Positions 35,978 to 44,937 are shown, numbered from the stretch's first letter. The stretch: 64,000 nt of DNA from Solwaraspora sp. WMMD792 (GCF_029626105.1 NZ_JARUBH010000009.1:2170001-2234000); one strand, 5' to 3'. The notes: generated by a model not told the origin, from the letters alone. Program-made: numbers and translations.

Positions 35978-37243
35978 TCACGTCCCTTGCATCAGCCGGT
36001 CCCACTGCCGCCAGAACTCGCGGGCGGGAAGTTCGTCGGTGGTCTCCGGGACCGCTTTGTTCATGCCGCGGGACAGGTCCGAGTAGCGGACAGCGCGGTT
36101 GAGGTACCCCCGCTGGCACGACTCGATGATCTCGATGTCGTCGGGGGTGGCGAAGCCGGCGGGGCCGAGGAACGTCAGGTAGTGGCTCTTGCGCAGTTCC
36201 CGGATGTCGGGGTCCTCGTCGCGGGGGGCCAGGGCGACCGAGGTGATGGCCATCTGGTCGGCGCCGACCGGGTCGATCTTGCGGATGGTGATCGCGATCG
36301 CGTCGATGATCATCAGGTTGGGGAAGATCAGCACCGCGCGGTTGGTGCCGGTGATCCGTTCGGCGCGTTGCGCACCGAACCGCTCGACGAACCGGGCGGC
36401 CGTCGCCTCGATCCGGGGCCGCACGTCGGCGGCGAACATCGGCGTCCAGTAGGCGAGCGGGCGGGCCGCCGCCGGTGGCAGCTCGTTGGCGCCGTGCCCC
36501 AGCCCGAGGGCGCGGCCGAAGCCGCCCCGGCGTCGCGGCGGCACCGACCCCAGCGACTCCATGTAGCCGACGTACCGCTTGTGCAGGGCCCGGAAGTGGT
36601 AGATGTCGACGCTGTTCTCCATCATCAGCTTCCAGTTGGCCCGGGCGCCGTGCAGCTGCGCACCCTGGATGACCTCCATCCCGACCTCCGACTGGTCGTC
36701 GATCAGGTCGAGGTACTCCGTCGCACCCGCCAGGTACTCGGTCAGGGTGCGCGGCTGCTCCGGGTCGAAGGTGACGAACACGAAACCCCGGTAGCTGTCG
36801 CTGCGGTGCCGTGCCAGGCCGAAGTCCGCCTTGCGGAAACCGGGCCCGTACCCGTCCGGAATCGGGACGCCGACCAGGTCGCCCTGGTTGGAGAACGTCC
36901 AGTCGTGGTACGGGCAGCGGAACGACCGGGCCTGCCCGGCCGGCTGCGAACAGACCAGCGCCCCACGGTGCGGGCAGCTGTTGGCGAACACCCGGAGCAC
37001 CCCGTCGGAACCACGCGCCATCACCACCGGCCGCCCGCCGACGTCACGTGTCACATAGGAGCCCGGCGCGGGCACCTCCGACTCGTGTCCGACGTACAGC
37101 CAGCAGCGGTCGAAGATCCTGGCCATCTCCTGCGCGGCCAGGTCGTCGTCGGTGTAGGCACGGCGATCCACCCGGAACGAGTGACGCTCGGGGTCGTCGA
37201 CCACGATCGGGTCGCCCACCGGCTGCTGCAGTTCGATCGTCAC
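35978..37243 (-). CDS. Rieske [2Fe-2S] ring-hydroxylating dioxygenase, alpha subunit
   Basis: Catalytic subunit of 421 residues. The Rieske cluster motif is CPHRG ... CPYHDW in the N-terminal third. The mononuclear-iron motif lies in the catalytic domain (NWKLMMENSVDIYHFRALH). It has the expected size. The reaction would be cis-dihydroxylation or hydroxylation of an aromatic or polycyclic substrate with O2. No ferredoxin or ferredoxin-reductase gene is adjacent, so electrons must come from elsewhere; the convergent flavoprotein is a candidate. The GTG start overlaps the stop of the glycosyltransferase gene (GTGA). Confidence 0.92.
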   Translation of the reverse strand: MTIELQQPVGDPIVVDDPERHSFRVDRRAYTDDDLAAQEMARIFDRCWLYVGHESEVPAPGSYVTRDVGGRPVVMARGSDGVLRVFANSCPHRGALVCSQPAGQARSFRCPYHDWTFSNQGDLVGVPIPDGYGPGFRKADFGLARHRSDSYRGFVFVTFDPEQPRTLTEYLAGATEYLDLIDDQSEVGMEVIQGAQLHGARANWKLMMENSVDIYHFRALHKRYVGYMESLGSVPPRRRGGFGRALGLGHGANELPPAAARPLAYWTPMFAADVRPRIEATAARFVERFGAQRAERITGTNRAVLIFPNLMIIDAIAITIRKIDPVGADQMAITSVALAPRDEDPDIRELRKSHYLTFLGPAGFATPDDIEIIESCQRGYLNRAVRYSDLSRGMNKAVPETTDELPAREFWRQWDRLMQGT

Positions 37244-38406
37244 CGTTCGCCCTCGCGCCGCAGCGTTTCGACGGTGTCGACCACCAGGTCGGCGGTGCGT
37301 GCGGCGGAGTCGCCGCACTGCGGCTGCGCGGCGCGCAGCCGGGCCCGGTAGTCCCGGGCGGGATCGAGTAGATCGGTGACCGCGTCGGCGACCGCCTGCC
37401 GGGTGACGCCGGCCGGCCCCAGCGCCGTGCCGAAGCCGGCGCTGCCCACGAAGTACGCCTGGATGGGCTGATCGACGGCCAGCGGGATCACCAGCATCGG
37501 GGTCTGCGCCCGGATCGACTCGGCCACCGAGTTGTACCCGCCGTGGGTGATGAACACGTCGGCGCGGTCGAGCACTTCACGTTGCGGCAGGTACGGGGCG
37601 GTGAGCACGTCGTCGGGTAGCGCCAGCTCCGCGGCGAGGTCGCCGACCGACGCGATCACCTGCGCGCCGGTCGCCGCCGCCCCGGTGATCACCGTACGCA
37701 GCAGGTCCGGCCGCCGGTAGAAGATCGTTCCGAAGGAGACGTACACCAGCGGGCGGTCGGGGTCGATCCGGTCCAGGCCGGGAAAGGCGACCTCGTCGCC
37801 GCGGGCCCCCGCCGCACCTGGCAGCCCGACCAGTTGCACCCCGTCGTCGGTGACCGCGTCGTCGCCGACCAGGGCGGGGATCGTCGGCATCAGATTGAGA
37901 ACCGGCGAACGCGCCGAATGGGTACGCATCGACCACGACACCCCGTGCCCGGTCAGATAGTTGCCGACCTGTTCGTCGTACAGCCAGCGACCGCGCCGAT
38001 GTTCGGCCGGACATACGCCACCCAGATTTGCCCAGATCATCCCGTACGGCACGCCGGACGCATGCGCGCCGACCATCGCTGACGCGGTGACCGGCAGCGA
38101 ATCGACGAGCACGAAATCCGGTGCCGTCGCGCGCAGCACATCGGCTGTCTGCCCGGCCACCGGCGACGACTGCAGCATCGGGCCGATCTTCGCCGGATCG
38201 TCGCTCCACGGTGCCATCTCGACCTGCCCGACCGCGTGCACCTCCGCCTTGCCCAGGGCCTGGCCGCGCTGCTCGTCGAGCACGCCACCATCAGCCGACA
38301 ACAACAGCAGCGCGACGTCACAGCCGGCGGCCTGAAGCGCGTTGACCACGGGAACGTACGGGTTCAGGTGGCCATGCTGCGTGGTGGTGAGCAGGGCGAC
38401 ACGCAT
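37240..38406 (-). CDS. MGT-type glycosyltransferase (GT1, macrolide/flavonoid type)
   Basis: GT-B glycosyltransferase of 388 residues of the macrolide/flavonoid UDP-sugar group. The N-terminal strand is MRVALLTTTQHGHLNPYVPV, with the catalytic-base His in the HLNP region. VYVSFGT and the sugar-donor-binding region with VFITHGGYNSVAESIRAQTPMLVIP match the PSPG-like signature, and DQPIQAYFV closes it. Members inactivate macrolides or decorate polyketides. GGAG lies just before the ATG. It is the first gene of the leftward operon that includes the Rieske enzyme and the MFS exporter. Confidence 0.9.
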   Translation of the reverse strand: MRVALLTTTQHGHLNPYVPVVNALQAAGCDVALLLLSADGGVLDEQRGQALGKAEVHAVGQVEMAPWSDDPAKIGPMLQSSPVAGQTADVLRATAPDFVLVDSLPVTASAMVGAHASGVPYGMIWANLGGVCPAEHRRGRWLYDEQVGNYLTGHGVSWSMRTHSARSPVLNLMPTIPALVGDDAVTDDGVQLVGLPGAAGARGDEVAFPGLDRIDPDRPLVYVSFGTIFYRRPDLLRTVITGAAATGAQVIASVGDLAAELALPDDVLTAPYLPQREVLDRADVFITHGGYNSVAESIRAQTPMLVIPLAVDQPIQAYFVGSAGFGTALGPAGVTRQAVADAVTDLLDPARDYRARLRAAQPQCGDSAARTADLVVDTVETLRREGER

Positions 38407-38848
38407 CAGATCTCCGATCCGTAGAGAGCAGACGGCCGGGCCGACCCCGGATCCAGATGTCCTGAGGCACAACGCATTGGCACCATCCTTGAGGGACACA
38501 TCGACGACCCTCAGGTAGTTGCGCAAAAGACTGCCGGGGTGCGCGATCGATGTCAACACCACACGACCAGACGTCGACAACAAGCGCGCCCAGGGCGTAT
38601 CCGGATCCGTCAAATCCTCATTCGCGCGGCCGAATCCCGGCTCATCCCCACGAATCCGGACGTGGCCGCATCTGGCGGGCAGCCCGGCCAGGGAGACCCG
38701 CAAAGCCGCGCAGCACGTCCTCCGGCCGCCGCACTGGCTGAACTCTGCGATCCGTCGCCGCCGCACGCCAGAAAGGTGCACCCGACTCTGCTGGAAATTT
38801 GGCGGAGATACCCGTATCCGGCAGGTCAGGTGCACCCGCACCGGATCG
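38407..38848. other. Gene-free 442-bp region upstream of the glycosyltransferase operon
   Basis: The minus frame stays open through here but encodes nothing family-like. It holds two exact copies of AGGTGCACCCG (38774-38784 and 38828-38838), each containing the 8-bp palindrome GGTGCACC and 54 bp apart. They might be operators or chance repeats. No RNA gene is seen. Confidence 0.45.
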
Positions 38849-39793
38849 TCAGATGGCGATCAGTCGGTCGAGCCGATCGGCGACGAGCCGTTGGTAGTAC
38901 GACTCATCGAGCTCGACTACCAACTGCATGTCCGAGACTGCGGGGTCGAGATCCACCCCGGGTGGCAGCGGGATGGCAATCGTCGAGTTGGGTGCGGCCG
39001 TCGGACCCGAAGACTTCCACCTGGCGTTGACGGTGTTGCCGTTCTTGTCGGTCGCCGCGACCTCCACGCTAACCGGAGTTCCCGAGTCGTTCGTCTGGAG
39101 CGTGAAGCTGTAGTTGCGACTGCCCGAATCCTTGACGAACGTCCCTACCATGCCACTCAGCAGGTTGACGCCTACCCCTATGCCCACCGATCTGGCGACG
39201 GCCCACAATTTGCGGCCGTCAACGGCGTTGGAGAGGGTAACCAGCGGCGTCGGCGCCGCAGCGACCTGTCCGTTGATGAAGGTGCTCAGTTCGGTCCGAC
39301 ATCTGTACGCATGATGGGCCCTGACCGGCTGGTGAAGAGAAAGGCTGGCGTCTTGGCCGCTTCGGGTGACCGAGTAGGACAGCCCGATGTCGTTGTCGGT
39401 CGGGTTCTTGACGTACAGCTCGAGATTGCCGCCATCGACGCTGCCCCATTCGAACTGGAGGTCCCCGACCTGGAAAGGCGGCGGGATCGCGTTGCCCTGC
39501 TGCGTGCTGAGCACGGTGGGCAGCACCTGCGCGGCGACGTTCGCGACCTTCAAGGCCGTGCCCAGCCAACTGCCGAGACCGAGTAGCCCGGTGGTCGGCG
39601 CCGTCGCCGCCACCGGTTGCGCGGGGGGCGCGGGCATCAGCTTGACAGGCGGGGCCGCCGCCGCCGGGGATTCCGGGAGAAAGGTGCTGCCGACGGCCGC
39701 TGCGGCGGCGACCCCACCGACCGCCGCACCTCGCACCACGTCACGACGACTCAATGGCCGCTGCCCGTACGATTCGCTCATTTGCTCACCCAT
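38849..39793 (-). CDS. Tat-signal secreted protein of unknown function
   Basis: Protein of 314 residues with a twin-arginine signal (LSRRDVVRGAAVGGVAAAAAVGST, cleavage around AAAAPP). The mature part is beta-rich and hydrophilic, with FQVGDLQFEWGSVDGGNLELYVKN, YSVTRSGQDASLSL and FTLQTNDSGTPVSVEVAATDKNGN. I do not recognise the family. Export in folded form by the Tat pathway is inferred from the signal. A 7-bp perfect hairpin (39835-39852) lies 42 bp upstream of the start. The next feature upstream is a decayed murA-like gene. Confidence 0.65.
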   Translation of the reverse strand: MGEQMSESYGQRPLSRRDVVRGAAVGGVAAAAAVGSTFLPESPAAAAPPVKLMPAPPAQPVAATAPTTGLLGLGSWLGTALKVANVAAQVLPTVLSTQQGNAIPPPFQVGDLQFEWGSVDGGNLELYVKNPTDNDIGLSYSVTRSGQDASLSLHQPVRAHHAYRCRTELSTFINGQVAAAPTPLVTLSNAVDGRKLWAVARSVGIGVGVNLLSGMVGTFVKDSGSRNYSFTLQTNDSGTPVSVEVAATDKNGNTVNARWKSSGPTAAPNSTIAIPLPPGVDLDPAVSDMQLVVELDESYYQRLVADRLDRLIAI

Positions 39794-39914
39794 CTTCCGA
39801 TTTGGTCGCCCCTGACCTCTCTGGGCAACCGGACGGTGCCATCCGTGGCACCAGTGGGTCGAATATTAGAAAACGTCGATGCCAGCGGGGAAGAGTTCTA
39901 TTTACGTATAGTGA

Positions 39915-40901
39915 TCACTCGGGCACGAAGAGTGGCCCATACCCTGGCCTGCCAGGGGCTTCTGATCTTCGGCCGCTTCGAAGTACACCGGCAGACCCGG
40001 GCACGGCAGCAACCGACAGCGGCCCGCCGGGGAGAACCTCGTAGCCGCGCAGCATGTCGTCGTACCCTGACAGCGTCGAGACTCCGGGAGCGAGCCTGGC
40101 GGCGAGATTGAGCGCACAGGTCTCACGTAGGCCTCGTGACGAGACGTCCGCCGGGCGCCACGATGTCGGCCCGCAGATGGCGATCGCGCCGGCAGAGGTG
40201 GTGATGTCGACCCCGAACGCACGAAGTCCCTCCGTCGCCCCGTCCCTCGCCTGGTAAACGCCTTCATGCAGGACCGACCTGCCGGGAGCCTGGGCCGCGA
40301 CCAGGCACAGCAGAGGCACGAGGTCGGACGGAAAGGCGGGATAGACACCCGGAACGGACAACCGCCGGCCTGGTTGGAAAACCGCTGATTTCGACTGAAT
40401 TCGCGTGCAGAGTGACGGTTGACCCAAAATCGCGGAATGCGCCGAAAACGCCAGCCACCCGTTCAGTCAAGCAGGCGGGAAGGAGAGTCGACCGGTCGCT
40501 GATCGCCGCCATCACCGCGTATGTTCCGGCCACGATGCGATCGGGGGGATCGGCAGCGGCCGAGCGGCGCCGGTCATTGGTCCGGTGACGACGAGTGACG
40601 ACCCGTCCCGATCGGCGCACGCGCCGAGCACGCGAAGGACCTCGAGCACGTCGTCGACCTCGACTTCGCTGCTCGCCTCCCGGATGACGGACCGCCCGTC
40701 GAGAATGGCGGCGACGATCGCCGCCATGGCGCTCGCCGTCACCCCGTCGTCATGGATGGCGAACTCACCCGGGCGGGCTCGTCCGGACTCCAGCGCCCAG
40801 CCGTCCGGCAGCCGTTTCAGCCCCAGGCCGAAGCCGGCCAGCGCACGGCAGTGGGGGAGCAGCGACTCGCGCCGACCCGCGAGGGACGGGGCTGGACCTG
40901 C
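39915..40901 (-). pseudogene. Decayed MurA-like enolpyruvyltransferase pseudogene
   Basis: Three successive frames encode EPT/MurA-type segments in order. The first is SSEVEVDDVLEVLRVLGA (with DDGVTASAMAAIVAAILDG before it). The second is PPDRIVAGTYAVMAAIS. The third is YPAFPSDLVPLLCLVAAQA then GLRETCALNLAARLAPGV. The first frame change falls at a run of six G (40543-40548) and the second near 40380. The N-terminal ~110 residues, with the catalytic Cys loop region, are missing, replaced by the PadR promoter region. A sequencing error could explain one shift but not the truncation. Relation to MurA or another EPT-fold enzyme is by pattern only. Confidence 0.65.
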
Positions 40902-40927
40902 TTAGTCGATATATGTAGAGTTTGGCC

Positions 40928-41287
40928 ATGCCGCGTCGACCGAACAGCTCGCAGCAGACACTGCGGATCTTCGCCTGCTTCCTGGCCGCGCCCGACGACT
41001 GGCGCTACGGCTACCAGCTCAGCAAGGAAACCGGCCTGGCCAGCGGGTCGCTCTATCCGATCCTGATGCGCCTGACCGAGCAGCGTCTGCTGGAGGCACA
41101 GTGGCGGGAACCGGCCAGCCCTGGCCGGCCACCCCGGCACGTGTACCGGCTCACCACCGACGGGGCCGCTCTCGCGCGAACCCGGCTGGCTGAAGCCCAG
41201 CACAACGAGTCCGCCAACGCCCAGTCCCGCCGCCGTGCCACCGGCCACACCGCGCCCGCGCCCCGGCCGACCATCCAGGGGGCTTGA
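40928..41287 (+). CDS. PadR family transcriptional regulator
   Basis: Winged-helix regulator of 119 residues with a typical PadR core: QQTLRIFACFLAAPDDWRYGYQLSKETGLASGSLYPILMRLTEQRLLEAQWRE and PRHVYRLTTDGAALA. The C-terminal 25 residues are basic and unstructured. Upstream, a TATATGTAGAGT stretch resembles the one before the other PadR gene at 29 kb. The next gene begins 3 bp after the stop (or overlaps at a TTG), so the two form a unit like the PadR/membrane pair at 28-29 kb. Confidence 0.87.
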   Translation: MPRRPNSSQQTLRIFACFLAAPDDWRYGYQLSKETGLASGSLYPILMRLTEQRLLEAQWREPASPGRPPRHVYRLTTDGAALARTRLAEAQHNESANAQSRRRATGHTAPAPRPTIQGA

Positions 41288-41289
41288 CG

Positions 41290-42030
41290 ATGCCCAGCTC
41301 CAACCCGGCCCCGCCGCTGACGCCGACGGCCGCCGGCCACACCCCCGTCCGGCGGGCCGCGCGGGCGGTGCTGCGCTGGGCGGTACGCCGCGGCGGCGAC
41401 CGGGGCGGACCGTGGGGCGAAGCCGTCCTCGCCGAGTTCGACGAGGTCACCTCGGACGCGGAAGCGGTGCGCTGGGCGGCCGGCGGTGTGTGGGTGTCAC
41501 TGCGGGAGCGGTCCACCAGCGCTGGCCGGTGGGTGGTCACGGCCGCGAGCTGGGTCGCGGCCACCTGGGTACGGCGGGCCACGGCCGGCGTACTTGTCGT
41601 GGCGTTGATCGCCGCCGTGGCACAGCAGTGGGTACTGACCATCGTGTACGTACCGTCGTGGTCGATGTCGCCGACGATCGACGCCGGCCAGCGGATGCTG
41701 GTCGACCGGGTGGCGTACCGGGTCACCGGCCCGGCTGTCGGTGACGTCGTGGTACTCGACCCGGTCGGCCGGGGTCGGACGATGCGGGTGATCGGCCTAC
41801 CCGGCGACGAGCTGACGTGCCGCGACGGCCTGGTGTACCGCAACGGTACTGCACTGGACGAGCCGTACCTGGCGGCCGGCACCTACACCGAATGCACGCC
41901 GGTGACCGTGCCCGCCGGCCAGGTGTTCCTGCTCGGCGACCACCGGGACGGCGCATTTGATTCGCGGCACGACGGACCGTGGCGCCTCGACGACATCACC
42001 GGCCGGATGGTGGCCCGGCTACCGACCTGA
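41290..42030 (+). CDS. Signal-peptidase-I-like (S26) protein with Lys-to-Met change, PadR-coupled
   Basis: Protein of 246 residues. The N-terminal ~75 residues carry the small helical segment seen in other PadR partners (GPWGEAVLAEFDEVTSDAEAVRWAAGGVW). One transmembrane helix lies at about 96-115, followed by an S26 domain. The nucleophile Ser125 is present (VPSWSMSPT), and so is the box-E-like GDHRDGAFDSR. In box D the residue expected to be the catalytic Lys is Met165 (RTMRVIGLPGD, against YIKRxVGLPGD in leader peptidases). Without that Lys normal Ser-Lys catalysis is not expected; it may be a pseudoprotease or sensor. The frame and DNA are unambiguous at this codon. Confidence 0.8.
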   Translation: MPSSNPAPPLTPTAAGHTPVRRAARAVLRWAVRRGGDRGGPWGEAVLAEFDEVTSDAEAVRWAAGGVWVSLRERSTSAGRWVVTAASWVAATWVRRATAGVLVVALIAAVAQQWVLTIVYVPSWSMSPTIDAGQRMLVDRVAYRVTGPAVGDVVVLDPVGRGRTMRVIGLPGDELTCRDGLVYRNGTALDEPYLAAGTYTECTPVTVPAGQVFLLGDHRDGAFDSRHDGPWRLDDITGRMVARLPT

Positions 42031-42086
42031 GGACCTGCGCCACTGGTCGGCCGGGCGAGAGCGCCAGGGCCAGGCGTCGGTCGCCG

Positions 42087-43031
42087 TCACGGGCGGGTCT
42101 CGGTGACAACGTCGGCCGTGAATTCGGAGCAGATTCCGGCGAGGATACGGTGCGCGTTCGCGAGTTCTTCTGCCTTCTCGGGATCTGCCGAGGCATTGGA
42201 GCAGCTGGCGAGGGTTTTCCAGAGTGCCCAGCCTCGTCCGCGTGCCCACGTTGCGTCATCCACCGCCAGCCGCGCGCGGAACGCCTGCCGGCTGTCACTG
42301 GTCAGCAAGGTCCAGGCAATCGCCAGGTCGCAGGCCGGGTCACCGACGCCGCATGTCCCGAAGTCGATGACGGCCGCCAACTGTCCGTCAGCAAGGAGGA
42401 GGTTTCCCGGGGCGATGTCTCCGTGGAACCAACGGTCGACACCGTCCCAGCGGGCGTCGAGCGCCGCAGCCCAGACCTCGCGCACCAGTTCAGCGTCGAC
42501 GTGGTCGCCCAACTCGGCGAGCGCGTGCTCAACCTCCTGGTCGTACGTGCGTAGGGTGCCGCCCCGGAACCAGTTGTGGAGACCCGGCTGCGGGCCGCCA
42601 GCGGCGTCGACGCCCTGCAAGGCTGCCAGGAACTCGGCCAGGTCGTTCGCGAATCGCGTCGGGTTGGCGATGCGGTCCGCCCTCGCCGACTCGCCGTCGA
42701 GCCACCGGTAGATCGACCACGGGTACGGATAGCCCACACTTGGCTCGCCCTTCGCCACTGGGGTGGGAACGGGCAGCGGCAGCCGAGCGGCGAGGTCCGG
42801 CAGCCACCGATGTTCCTTGTCGACCGCCAGGGCGTACTCGGCGGCGCTGGGCAGCCGTACCAGCAGGTCGGGACCGAGGTGAAAGGTCCAGTTGTCCCAG
42901 CCGCCGTTGGCCACCGGCTCAATCGGGAGGTTCGCCAGGTGCGGAAACTGGTCGGTGATGAGCTGACGTACCTGCTCCGCGTCGACGGTGATGCGCTGCG
43001 GCAGGGGCCCGAGGTCTGGAACGTCATTCAC
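42087..43031 (-). CDS. APH/Mph-like phosphotransferase
   Basis: Kinase-fold protein of 314 residues with the APH loop RWFHGDIAPGNLLL and the metal motif LAAVIDFGTCGVGDPACDLAIAWTLL. The N-lobe has NGGWDNWTFHLGPDLLVRLPSAAEYALAVDKE, characteristic of the aminoglycoside/macrolide-kinase-like family. The GTG start overlaps the stop of the preceding iminopeptidase gene by 8 bp. The substrate is unknown; this subgroup includes both resistance kinases and housekeeping enzymes. Confidence 0.8.
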   Translation of the reverse strand: MNDVPDLGPLPQRITVDAEQVRQLITDQFPHLANLPIEPVANGGWDNWTFHLGPDLLVRLPSAAEYALAVDKEHRWLPDLAARLPLPVPTPVAKGEPSVGYPYPWSIYRWLDGESARADRIANPTRFANDLAEFLAALQGVDAAGGPQPGLHNWFRGGTLRTYDQEVEHALAELGDHVDAELVREVWAAALDARWDGVDRWFHGDIAPGNLLLADGQLAAVIDFGTCGVGDPACDLAIAWTLLTSDSRQAFRARLAVDDATWARGRGWALWKTLASCSNASADPEKAEELANAHRILAGICSEFTADVVTETRP

Positions 43032-44046
43032 TGAAACGCCCCGTCTGACCATCGAGATCGAGCGCGATGTGGCATGGCCGCGTGCGGGCCATCGTGTCGG
43101 CGGCGTCGGCCAGGACGCGGCGCATCGCGGCAGTGCCGGTGTGTCCGGCGTCGCCGATGACGTGCAGCCGCGCGTCGGGCCAGGCCTGCGCGATCTCCCA
43201 CGGGGTGATCGCCGGCCCGCTGACGTCGGTACGCCCGTGGATCAGCACCCCCGGGACGCCGGCCAGCTTCGGCACGTTGCGCAGGATTTCGCCGTCGGCA
43301 AGGAACGCGCCGTTGCCGAAGTAGTGCGCGCAGATCCGGGTCATCGTGATCCGCTGCCGCAGCTCCCGGTCGGAGTACGCGCCCGGGTTGCCGTTGTGCT
43401 CCTCGGAGATCAGCGCGTCCTCCCAGGCGCACCACTCGTCGGCGGCCCGCTGGCGTACCGCCGGGTCGAGGTCGGCGAGCAGCTGGCCGTAGCGCAGCAG
43501 TACCGGTTCGATCGGCGGCTCGCTGTCGGTCGGCAGCCGGTAGCCGGGCAGGCCAGCGTGGGCGACGAACCGCTGCCACGCTTCGGGAAAGAACCGGCCG
43601 GCACCCCGGTACAGCCAGTCGACCTCGCAGCGGCGGGTCATAGTGACCGCGACGAGGATCATGCCGCGTACCCGGTCGGGGTGGTTCGTCGCATACGCCA
43701 GGGCCAGCGTCGCACCCCAGGATCCGCCGTACACGCCCCAGCTCTCGACGCCGAGATGCGTGCGCAGCCGTTCGATGTCGGCGACGAGATGGGCGGTGGT
43801 GTTGGCGCTCAGGTCCGTGGCCGGGTCGGCGGCCGACGGGGTGCTGCGTCCGCAGTTGCGCTGGTCGAACAGGACGACCCGGAAGCGCTCGGGGTCGAGC
43901 GTCCGGCGGTGCCGGGGCGTGCACCCGCTGCCCGGCCCGCCGTGCAACATGACGACGGGTACGCCGTCGGGGTTGCCGCAGACCTCCCAGTAGACCTGGT
44001 GGCCGTCGCCGACGTCGAGCATCCCGGTGTCGTACGGCTCAGTCAT
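43024..44046 (-). CDS. pip: Proline iminopeptidase (prolyl aminopeptidase)
   Basis: Alpha/beta-hydrolase of 340 residues of peptidase family S33, releasing N-terminal proline from peptides. Features are the oxyanion/HG motif VVMLHGGPGSGC, RVVLFDQRNCGRSTP, the nucleophile elbow VYGGSWGATLALAYA, an Asp in VLIHGRTDVSGP and the catalytic His in GDAGHTGT. GAGGAGT precedes the ATG at the chosen start; an upstream ATG would add five residues. It is divergent from an AraC-type regulator. The order with a phosphotransferase downstream, overlapping, suggests one transcript. Confidence 0.9.
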   Translation of the reverse strand: MTEPYDTGMLDVGDGHQVYWEVCGNPDGVPVVMLHGGPGSGCTPRHRRTLDPERFRVVLFDQRNCGRSTPSAADPATDLSANTTAHLVADIERLRTHLGVESWGVYGGSWGATLALAYATNHPDRVRGMILVAVTMTRRCEVDWLYRGAGRFFPEAWQRFVAHAGLPGYRLPTDSEPPIEPVLLRYGQLLADLDPAVRQRAADEWCAWEDALISEEHNGNPGAYSDRELRQRITMTRICAHYFGNGAFLADGEILRNVPKLAGVPGVLIHGRTDVSGPAITPWEIAQAWPDARLHVIGDAGHTGTAAMRRVLADAADTMARTRPCHIALDLDGQTGRFSE

Positions 44047-44097
44047 TCGCGTACTCCTCATTCAGGGGCCGGCGGGGGCGTCGGCGATGCTGTGGGC

Positions 44098-44937
44098 ATG
44101 GAGTACGTGTCCAGAGTGCCGCAACCGCCGCTGGACGGGCTGATCGACGACCTCTACTACCTGGAGGGTACGCCGCCGTACGCCCGGTTGACGCTGCCGC
44201 CGACGCCAGCGGCGTTGCTCATCGTCAACCTCGGGGCGCCGTTGCGCATCCGCGCCGGCACCGACATCGAGACGGCCGAGTACGCCGACGGCTGTGTCGT
44301 CACCACGCCCACCCGCGCGTACGACTTCGGCTACCCGGTCCGGACCCGGTCGGTCGGCGTGCACGTCAAGCCGTGGGGGCTGGCGCCGTTCCTGCCGATG
44401 CCGGCGGCCGAGCTGTGCGACCGGCCGGTGACGCTGGAACAGGTGTGGGGTCGGCCCGCCGTCGCCGTGCTGCGGGACCGGCTGGCCTCGGCGGACGGAC
44501 CGGACGAGATGCTGACGCTGCTGGAGCAGGAGCTGACGCGACGGCTGCGCGCTACCGTCGGCCTGGGGCTGGTCCGCCACACGAGCGGCGTCATCACGGC
44601 GACCCGTGGGGCGGTCGCGATCGGCGACCTGGGTACGGCGGCCGGTGTCAGCAGCACCCATCTGGCGCGGCGGTTCAAGGAGCTCGTCGGCGTCACGCCG
44701 AAACGGCTGGCCCGCACGTACCGCTTCGCCGCCACCGTGTTCTCGATCGACCCGGCCGGACCGGTCGACTGGGCCGAGCTCGCCAGCGGCGCCGGCTACT
44801 TCGACCAGGCCCATTTCGGCCACGAGTTCCGGGCGTTCACCGGGCTCACGCCGACCCGGTACGTCGAGGTCCGGCGGCGGTTCCTGCGCGAACATCCCGG
44901 CCACGTGCTGGACCGCTGGCCGCTGCCGGCGGATTGA
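44098..44937 (+). CDS. AraC family regulator with N-terminal DUF6597-like domain
   Basis: Transcription factor of 279 residues. The N-terminal beta-rich domain has LDGLIDDLYYLEGTPPYARLTLPPTP and TRSVGVHVKPWGLAPFLPMPAAELCDRPVTL. The C-terminal double HTH (about 175-265) has AIGDLGTAAGVSSTHLARRFKELVGVTPKRLARTYRF and then the second HTH with GYFDQAHFGHEFRAFTGLTPTRY. A DHFR-like gene follows 64 bp downstream, so it may control it or the divergent peptidase operon. Confidence 0.85.
   Translation: MEYVSRVPQPPLDGLIDDLYYLEGTPPYARLTLPPTPAALLIVNLGAPLRIRAGTDIETAEYADGCVVTTPTRAYDFGYPVRTRSVGVHVKPWGLAPFLPMPAAELCDRPVTLEQVWGRPAVAVLRDRLASADGPDEMLTLLEQELTRRLRATVGLGLVRHTSGVITATRGAVAIGDLGTAAGVSSTHLARRFKELVGVTPKRLARTYRFAATVFSIDPAGPVDWAELASGAGYFDQAHFGHEFRAFTGLTPTRYVEVRRRFLREHPGHVLDRWPLPAD

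Noticed and set aside
38407-38841. N-terminal extension of the glycosyltransferase frame
   Set aside because: The frame is merely open; the GT-B strand MRVALLTT begins at 38406 right after a ribosome-binding site and no similarity extends upstream.
44098-44937. Long upstream extension of the AraC frame back to 42988
   Set aside because: The extension overlaps the whole iminopeptidase gene on the opposite strand and has wrong-frame composition; the true start is next to the DUF6597-like N-terminus.
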